From a virus, in the IMG/VR virus record IMGVR_UViG_3300006802_000586, positions 1-23,622 of that record: a stretch of DNA of 23,622 nucleotides; one strand, written 5' to 3'. A model generated the notes under the pieces. It ran no database searches. It was not told where the DNA came from and saw only the letters and a program-made list of their open reading frames with translations. This document shows positions 15,399 to 21,702 of this stretch, piece after piece (the first letter of the stretch is position 1; each line of letters opens with the position of its first letter). The position numbers were made by a program, and so were the translations under genes.

Positions 15399-16813
15399 AT
15401 CCGCGCGGCCCGCCGGTTGAACTCCCGAGCCCGCTTTCTTGCGGCTTTTGCCGTCAATTCCTGCGCTGCCCGCTTCCGCGCCCGAGCCGCTTCGTTAGCC
15501 GCCTCGGCGCTTCCGGGCTCCGGCGGGACCTCCTCCGGCCTGTATGCGACATGGTGCGCTCTGTAGGAGTACAGGAGAGCATCCGAGCAGTCGTCCTGGT
15601 AATCCGGGTGATGGTCCCGGCGGTCGCTCGACCACGGCAGGACCGACCACTCCGAGATCACCGCCTCGCACCCAGGCGGGCGCAGCAGCAGCGTTCCGGA
15701 CTTGAGCGCGCCCCGCACGTTGTCGATCGCCTCGCGCTTGCCGGACTTCTCGGCCGGCTCACACGCGATCCCGTAGATCGTCAGCAGGTCGTGAGCGATC
15801 ATCTTCCCGCCGCCGCCGCGATCGATCACCGTGCGCTTCGGCTTGTACTCGCGCTGCAACTGCTCGATTCGGATCGCGCGCTCGGCCGTCGTCATCTCGG
15901 GCCGCTTCGTTGCGCTGACGATCGTCACTACCGGCGACCCCGGCACGTTGGCGGACACCACGAACGCGGTAGCGTCATCGTGGCCGACGTCCACGCCGAG
16001 ACAGTACCGCGCACCAGGTCCTGGCGCTTCGTACGTCGCGTTACGTGCCGCGTCGTAGTGATACACTAGCGCGTCGTCGTCGCGCACCCACCGCCCAAGC
16101 CACTCGCGTTGATACGTCGCATCGGTCTCGCTCCATCCGTACTTCGCGCGCTGCCGCTCAAGCCACGACGACGCGTGCGGGATGTGCGGGTTGTCGAGCA
16201 CGGTCCAATGGTACGTTGGCCACGCATGATCGCCGGCCGTCATGTCGTGCCACGTCCCGGCGGGCACCGCGCCCGGCGTACCCATCACGCAGAGCTCGCC
16301 CTGGTAGTCGAGCAGCGTCGGCTCGATCGCGTCGTCGATTAGCTCACTCAGATACGGGTCGAGTGATGCCGCCTCGTCGATCGCGACACGGTGCAGCGGG
16401 ATGCCACGGAATTTATCAATCTCCGATTTGTCCTTGCAGCCTGCCAACCAGATCCGATGCCCGTTCGGATGCTGCACCATCAGTTGGCCGTCAATCTCGC
16501 GGAACCAGAGGCCGAGCTTGCACTCGCGATCGATGCGCTCAAGCGTGCGCCACATAATCAAGCGCGCATTGTTCCGGCTCAGCGCGATGTACAGGCTCAG
16601 CCCGTTCGGCCGCTTCTCTGCGCCGTCGAGCAGCCACGACGCCGCGCCGTCCGTCTTGCCCGCGCGGCGTGAGCACAGCAGGCAGAATTTCGGCGGGCCG
16701 TCGACGACCCACTCGAGCTGCTTGTCGAAAAGACGCGTGATGTGTGGCCGTGCCCCCGCGGCCGGCGACGGGGCAGCAACGAGCCCCTCGAACGCGCGCG
16801 CTAGCTTACCCAC
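15395..16813 (-). CDS. terL: Terminase large subunit (TerL), 472 aa
   Basis: TerL is the ATP-driven motor that packs and cuts phage DNA. The ATPase half shows a Walker A-like SRRAGKT at 48-54, Walker B VAIDEA with D146 and E147, and coupling motif GTPG at 178-181. The nuclease half shows the RNase H-like acidic residues: GVDVGHDD (D275), VIDRGGGG (D331), and YQDDCSDALLYSY (D407, D408, D411). Length is normal for the family. The C-terminal 45 residues are very Arg/Ala-rich. The start is a GTG at 16813, overlapping the 43-aa ORF by 8 nt; a preceding GCGGCGG is the only weak ribosome site. It forms a typical packaging unit with the upstream TerS candidate and the downstream portal. Confidence 0.93.
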   Translation of the reverse strand: MGKLARAFEGLVAAPSPAAGARPHITRLFDKQLEWVVDGPPKFCLLCSRRAGKTDGAASWLLDGAEKRPNGLSLYIALSRNNARLIMWRTLERIDRECKLGLWFREIDGQLMVQHPNGHRIWLAGCKDKSEIDKFRGIPLHRVAIDEAASLDPYLSELIDDAIEPTLLDYQGELCVMGTPGAVPAGTWHDMTAGDHAWPTYHWTVLDNPHIPHASSWLERQRAKYGWSETDATYQREWLGRWVRDDDALVYHYDAARNATYEAPGPGARYCLGVDVGHDDATAFVVSANVPGSPVVTIVSATKRPEMTTAERAIRIEQLQREYKPKRTVIDRGGGGKMIAHDLLTIYGIACEPAEKSGKREAIDNVRGALKSGTLLLRPPGCEAVISEWSVLPWSSDRRDHHPDYQDDCSDALLYSYRAHHVAYRPEEVPPEPGSAEAANEAARARKRAAQELTAKAARKRAREFNRRAARI

Positions 16814-16937
16814 GCCGCCGCATTGCCCGCAGACAGAAGAACGCGACCAGCCCGACCTCGGGAAACAACACCTCGGGCGGGCGCGGCGGGTGGCATGTGC
16901 ACAGCGACGGGTATCGCCGGATGTGTCGCAGCCTCAC
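16806..16937 (-). CDS. Small ORF, 43 aa, GTG start, between the 87-aa gene and TerL
   Basis: A 43-codon frame starts at a GTG that overlaps the preceding stop as GTGA and ends with TAA inside the TerL start region (8-nt overlap). It fills an otherwise empty 120-nt interval, and both ends follow the overlap style of its neighbours. The peptide is basic (RLRHIRRYP), has a CTCH cluster, a Pro-rich PPRPPEV and a hydrophobic VGLVAFFCL before a basic end, so a membrane-associated or zinc-binding peptide is conceivable. No ribosome site is obvious. Function is unknown, and it may serve only to couple translation to TerL. Confidence 0.45.
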   Translation of the reverse strand: MRLRHIRRYPSLCTCHPPRPPEVLFPEVGLVAFFCLRAMRRRG

Positions 16938-17197
16938 CGACGGCCACGTTTCTTCTGCCCCTGCTGCAACGCCGGCGGCTGAGCCATCGGGCCACGTGGC
17001 ACCTCGGGCTCGGGGTCCTCTTGTCGCTCCGGCGCCTCGCGCATCGTCAACACGTTGCTCCACGGGACGATCACGCCAGGCGGGGTCACGCGCACGCCGT
17101 GCTCTGTCGTTTCGAGCCCGTACCGCGGCGCGGCCAGTGTGGCGCTACCGCTCAGCATCACGGACGCTGTCCGCAGTTCGACATAATCCAGCTTCAT
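16934..17197 (-). CDS. Small protein, 87 aa, function unknown
   Basis: The ATG overlaps the TerS-candidate stop as ATGA, with GGAAGGAACCGAGG as ribosome site. The N-terminal 55 residues look like a compact beta-rich domain (YGLETTEHGVRVTPPGVIVPWSNVLTM). The 'gv.v.p.g..vPwsNV' end of this stretch is a pattern I recall from small phage proteins near packaging genes. The last 30 residues are Pro/Gln-rich and end in a basic KKRGRR, which could touch DNA. It lies between TerS and TerL, so a packaging accessory role is possible. That is inference. Confidence 0.7.
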   Translation of the reverse strand: MKLDYVELRTASVMLSGSATLAAPRYGLETTEHGVRVTPPGVIVPWSNVLTMREAPERQEDPEPEVPRGPMAQPPALQQGQKKRGRR

Positions 17198-17694
17198 TCC
17201 TCGGTTCCTTCCGTTTCTACCACGAGCCGCTTTCCGTGCCGAGTGTACCCCAGTTCGTCCAGTATGCGCGCGGCCGCTGCCGATGGTTGGTCACACACGC
17301 GATAGAACGCCTGCGCATCCTTGTCGTCGTTCAGTGTTTCGACCGTGACTGTCTGCCGCGCGCCGAACGAGCCCGGGTGCAGCTTCTCGAGGAACCACCG
17401 CAGCTGATTCAGCTTCTCACCTGGCTTTAGGTCCGGGTCGTCCATGACGCCCCACACCATGTCGATCAGCTTGCCCCCGTGGCCGGCTAGCGCTTGGGTA
17501 ACGGCGTCATCGAACGCTGGGCTGATCTGCCGCCACCGATGCACTGTCTCGTACGACAGATTGGCGTGGGCCGCTGCGGTGGAGAGCTCCCCGCGCCGGG
17601 CGATGCCCTCGAACAGTCGCGCCAGCGTCGGCTCGTCGGCTCGGATAGCGCGCTCGAGGCCGGGGTAGCGGTGGGTCGTAATGGCTTGGGTCAT
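17194..17694 (-). CDS. terS: Putative terminase small subunit (TerS), 166 aa
   Basis: TerS binds the packaging site on phage DNA and presents it to TerL. The ATG at 17694 is preceded by GGAGG and overlaps the stop of the 14-codon mini-ORF as ATGA; a longer reading from 17775 would intrude on the upstream gene. Residues about 20-65 form a likely helix-turn-helix (LARLFEGIARRGELSTAAAH, then ANLSYETVHRWRQISPAF), the common TerS layout in which 'a...agvs..tv.rW...' recognises DNA. A second helical part (PGEKLNQLRWFLEKLHPGSFG) would form the oligomer core. 'WfLek..p..fG' is frequent in phage TerS. The acidic C-terminus (VVETEGTEE) is usual for TerL contact. Two genes separate it from TerL. Confidence 0.72.
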   Translation of the reverse strand: MTQAITTHRYPGLERAIRADEPTLARLFEGIARRGELSTAAAHANLSYETVHRWRQISPAFDDAVTQALAGHGGKLIDMVWGVMDDPDLKPGEKLNQLRWFLEKLHPGSFGARQTVTVETLNDDKDAQAFYRVCDQPSAAAARILDELGYTRHGKRLVVETEGTEE

Positions 17695-17735
17695 TCGGTG
17701 GCCTCCGAACACGCGCGCGCTAGGCTGTAATTCAT
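17691..17735 (-). CDS. 14-codon mini-ORF between the 95-aa gene and TerS
   Basis: An ATG at 17735 overlaps the 95-aa gene's stop as ATGA, and the 14-codon frame (MNYSLARACSEATE) ends in a TGA that overlaps the TerS ATG, again as ATGA. The upstream linker carries AGGAG at a suitable distance. Its codons also hold the GGAGG of TerS. It may be a coupling relay with no functional peptide, or a chance frame; both ends matching the local overlap style argue mildly for the former. Confidence 0.4.
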   Translation of the reverse strand: MNYSLARACSEATE

Positions 17736-17748
17736 GGCGTCGGCTCCT
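17732..17748. repeat. SD-ATGA linker copy A
   Basis: On the minus strand this 17-nt box reads AGGAGC, a GACGCC-type spacer and ATGA. It encodes the last residues of the 95-aa gene (EPTP then stop) and the start of the mini-ORF. It differs at one base from the box at 18180-18196. Confidence 0.8.
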
Positions 17749-18019
17749 GCTCCGCGAACGCTGCTCGCACGGCATCGTCCACCGGCGTGATCCCGCGCAG
17801 TCCGTATGACCAGCGCTTCACCAGTCGCTCGGGGATGAAGTAGTCAGGCTCAGACTCGTTCTCTTTCCGGACACGAAACACGCCCTCGCTCGGGTGCCGT
17901 GCGATGCCATCGGGGTACGGTGCGATGCCGTCTTGCCCGGCGATGATCGGGCCGCTGGCGATGTTGATTCGAGTGCATGGTGAGCCTGGGATTTCCTTCA
18001 CTTCCATCGGTTGGCTCAT
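17732..18019 (-). CDS. Hypothetical protein, 95 aa
   Basis: I use the ATG at 18019, which overlaps the preceding stop as ATGA and has GGAGGAG upstream; an earlier ATG at 18037 is less suited. The protein holds an N-terminal part with SPCTRINIASGPIIAGQDG, a central VFRVRKENESEPDYFIPERLVKRW and a charged C-terminus ending in EPTP. There is one cysteine and no membrane span or known motif. The second half (predicted strand-turn-strand then helix) could be a small alpha/beta domain. It belongs to the run of small coupled genes between the putative origin/promoter and TerS. Function is unknown. Confidence 0.7.
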   Translation of the reverse strand: MSQPMEVKEIPGSPCTRINIASGPIIAGQDGIAPYPDGIARHPSEGVFRVRKENESEPDYFIPERLVKRWSYGLRGITPVDDAVRAAFAEQEPTP

Positions 18020-18183
18020 GGCTCGCTCCTCCACCACCGCCGCAGCGCTTTCAGCAGTCCGCGCAATGTACGCGGTTGCACGACCGGCGTGTAGTCCTCG
18101 CTCAGGCGGCGCACGTTGGCGTCACGCTTGGTCCCGTAGAACGCGGGCGCATCGTCGTCCGGTGCCCAGTCTTTGAGGCTCAT
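18016..18183 (-). CDS. Hypothetical small protein, 55 aa
   Basis: This frame is below usual length cut-offs, but it starts at an ATG that overlaps the 96-aa stop as ATGA with AGGAGC upstream, and its TGA overlaps the next start as ATGA. It fills the interval exactly. The peptide begins MSLKDWAPDDDAPAFYGTKRD and ends with a very basic, Trp-rich helix (LRGLLKALRRWWRSEP) that may be amphipathic, suggesting nucleic acid or membrane contact. The WAPDDDA..F..TK segment resembles the C-terminus of the 96-aa neighbour. Function is unknown. Confidence 0.7.
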   Translation of the reverse strand: MSLKDWAPDDDAPAFYGTKRDANVRRLSEDYTPVVQPRTLRGLLKALRRWWRSEP

Positions 18184-18196
18184 GGCGTCAGCTCCT
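18180..18196. repeat. SD-ATGA linker copy B
   Basis: Same box as 17732-17748 with one base changed (16 of 17 identical). It ends the 96-aa gene (ELTP then stop) and starts the 55-aa gene. AGGAGC serves as ribosome site for the ATGA start. Confidence 0.8.
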
Positions 18197-18470
18197 TCGT
18201 GGGTACGAACGTCAGCGCATCGTCATCCGGCCTCGGACCCCAAGATAGCTTTTCCAGAATCAGCTTCGCCGTCAAATCAATCGACGCGCGGACCTGTTCC
18301 AGCCGGTCCTCGACGTCCTTCTCGGCGACCATAAACCACCCGGCCTGCCCCGATGGCCGGTGCGTCAGCGAGACCCGCACCAGACCGGACGCTGGCTCAC
18401 GGAGCGCTTTCGTATCCCACGGGCTCCGGCAATACACGCAGGACGCGCCGTTGCAGTAGATGCACGTCAT
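18180..18470 (-). CDS. Small CxxC zinc-binding protein, 96 aa
   Basis: The ATG at 18470 overlaps the 188-aa stop as ATGA; a longer reading to 18539 would sit inside that gene. The N-terminus has four cysteines spaced as CxxC-x4-CxxC (CIYCNGASCVYC, residues 3-14), a compact zinc-knuckle or rubredoxin-like site. A beta segment with SGLVRVSLTHRPSGQAGWFMV follows, then a helix (EKDVEDRLEQVRASIDLTAKLILEKLSW) and a C-terminal PRPDDDALTFVPTKELTP. No enzyme family is recognised. Zinc site plus helix suggests binding of nucleic acid or a host protein, which is inference. It lies in the small-gene run before TerS. Confidence 0.72.
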   Translation of the reverse strand: MTCIYCNGASCVYCRSPWDTKALREPASGLVRVSLTHRPSGQAGWFMVAEKDVEDRLEQVRASIDLTAKLILEKLSWGPRPDDDALTFVPTKELTP

Positions 18471-18483
18471 GGTCTCGGCTCCC
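18467..18483. repeat. SD-ATGA linker copy C (diverged)
   Basis: Related to the boxes at 17732 and 18180, with 14 of 17 bases matching the first. It ends the 188-aa gene (GEPRP then stop) and starts the 96-aa gene, with GGGAGC as ribosome site. Confidence 0.6.
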
Positions 18484-19033
18484 CGAAGCTCGCGGTAACA
18501 TACTGCGCCCCGTTCTCGATCCACACATCGACAACGCACACGGTCGCGCCGGTTTGCTGGATGCGCCCAAGGTCGCCAGCCATGACCGTAGTGTCAGACG
18601 GGTCCACGAATCGCGCGGTCAATTCCCCGGCCTCTCGGTCAACGCTCGTCACGACCATCGCGGTGCCGTAGTCCGTGAACAGCAAGTCGTCCGGTTGCGG
18701 GTCCCGGTGCTGCGCGCACGATGTGATCGTCGCGACACCCGGCTCCGACTCCCCCCGCTGCGCCATCGCGAGCACGTCGGCGAACGTGAGGCTGACCGAG
18801 CTTGTGACTCTGCGCGCCGGGATGACGATGCACTCGACCACCCTATCAGTCTGCCACAACTCGCCGACCGTCATCGCATCGTAAGCTGTCACGGCTCGCC
18901 GCACGGGCCGAACGTCGTGCAGCGCTAGCCCGCCGCCGTCGCCGAACTCGACACACCCGGCCGCATACGCCCCCTCGCCCTCAATCGTCACGACCGATGG
19001 CCCAAGATCCTCGAACTCTTCATTATCTTCCAT
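18467..19033 (-). CDS. Hypothetical protein, 188 aa
   Basis: First gene after the intergenic region. The ATG at 19033 has an excellent GGAGGA site with an AAATC spacer, so it is probably well translated. The N-terminus is acidic (MEDNEEFEDLGPS). The rest is mainly beta: TIEGEGAYAAGCVEFG, VVECIVIPARRVTSSVSLTF, DYGTAMVVTSVDREAGELTARFV, TGATVCVVDVWIENGAQYVTASF. The pattern 'dyG.a.VvtsVdreagel.arf' resembles SH3-like or KOW-like barrels, and a similar stretch ends the 80-aa protein encoded at 21944-22186. No catalytic motif, signal peptide or membrane span is seen. As leader of the small-gene operon it may be an early or regulatory protein. That is inference. Confidence 0.75.
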   Translation of the reverse strand: MEDNEEFEDLGPSVVTIEGEGAYAAGCVEFGDGGGLALHDVRPVRRAVTAYDAMTVGELWQTDRVVECIVIPARRVTSSVSLTFADVLAMAQRGESEPGVATITSCAQHRDPQPDDLLFTDYGTAMVVTSVDREAGELTARFVDPSDTTVMAGDLGRIQQTGATVCVVDVWIENGAQYVTASFGEPRP

Positions 19034-19189
19034 GATTTCCTCCGCTTGTCTCAGGGTCGGCTAGGTTCGCCAGGTCGGCAACCAACCTTTTCCTGAATGA
19101 TTTCGTGAGCCTGCCTACCTGGTAAACCTATTCTATATGAATGATATGTATATATAGTAGTACTAGAGAGATTGGGGAAAAGGTGAGAC
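19034..19189 (-). promoter_or_regulatory. AT-rich intergenic region: candidate promoter and/or replication origin
   Basis: This is the only gap above 100 nt without a gene. About 40 nt at 19124-19165 are far richer in A and T than anything else in the window and hold TATATATA and, on the minus strand, TAGAAT at about 19132-19137, a fair -10 match for transcription towards the 188-aa gene (leader of about 95 nt). I find no matching -35, so a sigma70-like call is weak. The patch lies between 19109-19120 and its inverted copy at 19204-19215. Also on the plus strand GGTCGGC occurs twice at about 19055 and 19073. An easily melted patch next to the primase gene and flanked by repeats suits an origin. 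No terminator hairpin is apparent. Confidence 0.5.
19109..19120. repeat. 12-bp inverted repeat, left arm
   Basis: GCCTGCCTACCT here is the perfect reverse complement of 19204-19215, with 83 bp between the arms; the AT-rich patch lies in between. An 11-bp third copy is at 19192-19202. Confidence 0.8.
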
Positions 19190-21340
19190 TTAGGTAGGCA
19201 GGAAGGTAGGCAGGCAATACCGCACCTCACGGACCCCTGCGACCATCACTCGACGGCTCGTGTACCCCAACCGGCGAAGAACCATACCCACCCGCGTCTG
19301 GTCTCCTCTGGTCCACCGGCCGGGCTCGATTCCGAGCGCGTCTGCCATCACGGAACCCAGCGTAAACTCAGACCTTTCCGCCGCCCATGCTGCGATGCGA
19401 GGCTCCCAAGCGTCGGCCGCAAATCGTTCGTCTTGGGCCTCCGTTAGCGCTGGCACGAATGTTGCCGATGGGTGCCATTGCTCTCCCGCTTCGTACCGGG
19501 CGACGGCCTCAGCCCAGAGCTGATCCCTGGCAGACCTCAGCCCGGCGGCGTCGATTGCCGATACCCGTATCGGCCAGAATCGTCTAGCGCCACTGGAATC
19601 CTGTAGGTAGGTGTGCTCGTTTGTCGTCCCTATGAACACACACTGCCTCGGCCTCCGAACCGTGGACCGACCGTAGGCCGGCCGGTAGGAATCCACTGTG
19701 CGTGTAATATAGTCCTTCACCCTGGTCATCGCCGCCCCACGCAATGCGTCCAGCTCGCCCATTTCGACCAGCCACGAGCCTTGCAGGATCTGACTTGCGT
19801 CCTTTGAACCGAGGTCGGGGAGGCTTGCGAGGTACCAGTCCCCGCCCAGGATGCGGACGGCAGTGCTCTTTCCCGCGCCCTGATCGCCCTCGAGAACGAG
19901 GATGTGGTCAGCTTGGCACCCGGGGCGCATGACGCGCGCGACGGCTCCCACGAGCCACCAGCGGCTCACGGCTGCGACGTATCCGAGCGCGGGGTCTGCG
20001 CCGAGGTAGTCGACCAGCCACGAGTCGAGGCGCAGCGTTCCGTCCCACTCGAGCCCGGTGAGGTACTCGCGTACCGGGTGGACTGTGTTTTGCCGCGCTG
20101 CACTCTCGACCGCGTCGTGGACGGACTGCTTTGGGAACGCCACGTCATGATGGCGCGCTAGCCAGTGTTGGACATACGTGACGTGATGATCGGCCAAGTC
20201 TGCGCCCACGTCCGGAGGTGCGAATCCGGCGAGCGACGGCGCCGGCCTTGCCCATCGGATCTGATCGGCAAACTCGTCGTATTGCAGGCAGCCCCGCCAC
20301 TCGTCGAGGTTCGCTACCAAGAGCGCTGCGTTGCCTGGTTCGCGCGTGAGCGTTCCAGACTGGTTCCGGCGCAGCGAGCTCTCCCACGCACCCTCTCCCG
20401 TGAGCGGTGTCGGCACGGCCTCCTGCTCCGGCGACCAACTGGGCGATATCTCGAGCGCTGCGCGGGCCTCGGCGACGACGGGCGCTGGGATGATCGCGAG
20501 CACGTCTTTCGCGGTGCGGTGCTGACAGTGCGAGTGCAGGCAATAGAGCCACCCGACGCGAGACCCAGGGCGCGGTGCGTAGACGACGGTGGACGAGTCG
20601 TGGCGCTTGCCGCTGGTGTGCTCGTCCTCCCACGGGCATCGAGCGGTCATGCGGTCCGGTCCGACCGCGCGCCCGAGCCAGCCCAGCAGCTCGAACGCCT
20701 TCCCGATGACGCCGTCCGTGACCGCGCCGGTAGCGGGCTCGTGTTTCGTCGTCGTGGGCTGCGCGAGCCGCCTCACGATCCACTCGGGGCACGGGGCAAG
20801 CTCGGCGTCGCCGGGATGGGCGCCGGCATCCCACTCATACGTTCCGCCGCTCGAGTGCGTCGACGGCGCGGCGATCACGTATCCACCGTGCGCCTTGATG
20901 TCCACGCCGTCCGCGATGACCCGCGACGGAACGCGAGGCACGTCGGGCGCGGCGAACAGCTCGTGAGACCCGCCGCCGCCGGTGACCGCGCGGATCGTAT
21001 CGGGGAGGCGACCGTGCTCGGTCTCGAGATCGCGCATGGATTCGTCGCCGCCGTTGCGCGGGTCGACGTCGACGACGACGAGCCTGCTTGCGCCGGTAGC
21101 GATCGCGACATTGGCGCGCGGCCAGCGTGTCCACCACTCGCGGATCTGATCCGGGTCGGTGGTCGCGGCTTTGAATCCGGTGGACACGCGCGGGTGCTTG
21201 CCACCGTTGCCGCAGCTGGCGCCGTCATCGCACGCACACCGGTCGCCGGCCCACTCGTAGCACGGGAAAACGTGCCACCCGCGGCGCGCGTAGGCGAGAG
21301 CGTATGCGAGCGGGGTGTGCGTCGGGGATGGTTGGGGCAT
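19190..21340 (-). CDS. Primase-helicase: prim-pol domain, zinc motif and VirE/VapE-like P-loop ATPase, 716 aa
   Basis: I start at the ATG at 21340, joined to the upstream stop as TGATG; the longest frame adds 29 Arg-rich residues inside that gene. Residues about 8-195 match bifunctional primase-polymerase (AEP) domains: HVFPC (23-27), GKHPR (47-51), catalytic VVDVDPRNGG with D91 and D93, GGGGSHELF (121-129), and HGGYVIAAPS. Residues 235-272 form a CHC-like zinc motif (CPWEDEH ... CLHSHC). From about 380 a VirE/VapE-type helicase follows, with Walker A GDQGAGKST (485-493), Walker B WLVEMGELD (523-531) and a sensor FIGTTNEHTYLQD (569-581). The C-terminus resembles a winged helix. It likely primes and unwinds DNA at the phage origin. 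No phage DNA polymerase is visible here. Confidence 0.9.
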   Translation of the reverse strand: MPQPSPTHTPLAYALAYARRGWHVFPCYEWAGDRCACDDGASCGNGGKHPRVSTGFKAATTDPDQIREWWTRWPRANVAIATGASRLVVVDVDPRNGGDESMRDLETEHGRLPDTIRAVTGGGGSHELFAAPDVPRVPSRVIADGVDIKAHGGYVIAAPSTHSSGGTYEWDAGAHPGDAELAPCPEWIVRRLAQPTTTKHEPATGAVTDGVIGKAFELLGWLGRAVGPDRMTARCPWEDEHTSGKRHDSSTVVYAPRPGSRVGWLYCLHSHCQHRTAKDVLAIIPAPVVAEARAALEISPSWSPEQEAVPTPLTGEGAWESSLRRNQSGTLTREPGNAALLVANLDEWRGCLQYDEFADQIRWARPAPSLAGFAPPDVGADLADHHVTYVQHWLARHHDVAFPKQSVHDAVESAARQNTVHPVREYLTGLEWDGTLRLDSWLVDYLGADPALGYVAAVSRWWLVGAVARVMRPGCQADHILVLEGDQGAGKSTAVRILGGDWYLASLPDLGSKDASQILQGSWLVEMGELDALRGAAMTRVKDYITRTVDSYRPAYGRSTVRRPRQCVFIGTTNEHTYLQDSSGARRFWPIRVSAIDAAGLRSARDQLWAEAVARYEAGEQWHPSATFVPALTEAQDERFAADAWEPRIAAWAAERSEFTLGSVMADALGIEPGRWTRGDQTRVGMVLRRLGYTSRRVMVAGVREVRYCLPTFLPT
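19192..19215. repeat. Tandem right arms of the inverted repeat
   Basis: AGGTAGGCAGG at 19192-19202 is followed directly by AGGTAGGCAGGC at 19204-19215. The second is a perfect inverted match to 19109-19120, and the first matches 11 of 12. They overlap the last codons of the primase-helicase gene, which encode LPT twice. Confidence 0.8.
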
Positions 21341-21702
21341 CACGGGGTTTGCTCCGGGTCGCGATACGGGTTCGGTGTCACGGCGCGCCCGCCGTCGTCG
21401 AGGCCGGCCTGATAGGCGTCGTCCCACACGTCAGCGAGTGATGGGCTCCCGGCTAGTGCGGCTATGAAGCGCGCGTTTTCGGCCATGTTGTTGCACACGC
21501 TTTGCATGTCCGCGAGTACGTCAGCGGCCGACCGTCCAGCAAACCAGGCGTGCTCGCCGTCACCGTGGGCAATCTCAAACCCGACCCATCCACCATCTTC
21601 TAGGCCTATCGTCAACGTGAGCCCCCCACCGACGTACGCCCACCGCCCGCTTGGGTCCGGGCGCAGCGTGATGGTTCCTACTTCGATCGTGTCGTATGTC
21701 AT
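21340..21702 (-). CDS. Hypothetical protein, 120 aa
   Basis: The ATG at 21702 overlaps the preceding stop as ATGA with GGAGG upstream; the longest frame (from 21741) would overlap that gene by about 40 nt. The product starts with beta strands (YDTIEVGTITLRPDPSG, then GGGLTLTIGLEDGGWVGFEI), then a helix (RSAADVLADMQSVCNNMAENARFIAALAG) and an acidic end. It is soluble and lacks cysteine pairs or catalytic motifs. It is translationally coupled to the primase-helicase via TGATG, so it may act with it or be co-regulated. I do not recognise a family. Confidence 0.72.
   Translation of the reverse strand: MTYDTIEVGTITLRPDPSGRWAYVGGGLTLTIGLEDGGWVGFEIAHGDGEHAWFAGRSAADVLADMQSVCNNMAENARFIAALAGSPSLADVWDDAYQAGLDDGGRAVTPNPYRDPEQTP

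Noticed and set aside
19034-19189. Transcription terminator in the intergenic gap
   Set aside because: The inverted repeat arms are 83 bp apart and no compact GC hairpin followed by a T-run is seen, so an intrinsic terminator cannot be supported.
20165-21412. 415-aa open frame on the plus strand
   Set aside because: It is antisense to the prim-pol and helicase gene, whose motifs are clear. Composition is Arg- and Val-rich with no motif.
21341-21427. 29-residue N-terminal extension of the primase-helicase
   Set aside because: It is Arg-rich, lies inside the 120-aa gene, and the ATG at 21340 gives a TGATG overlap like other junctions here.
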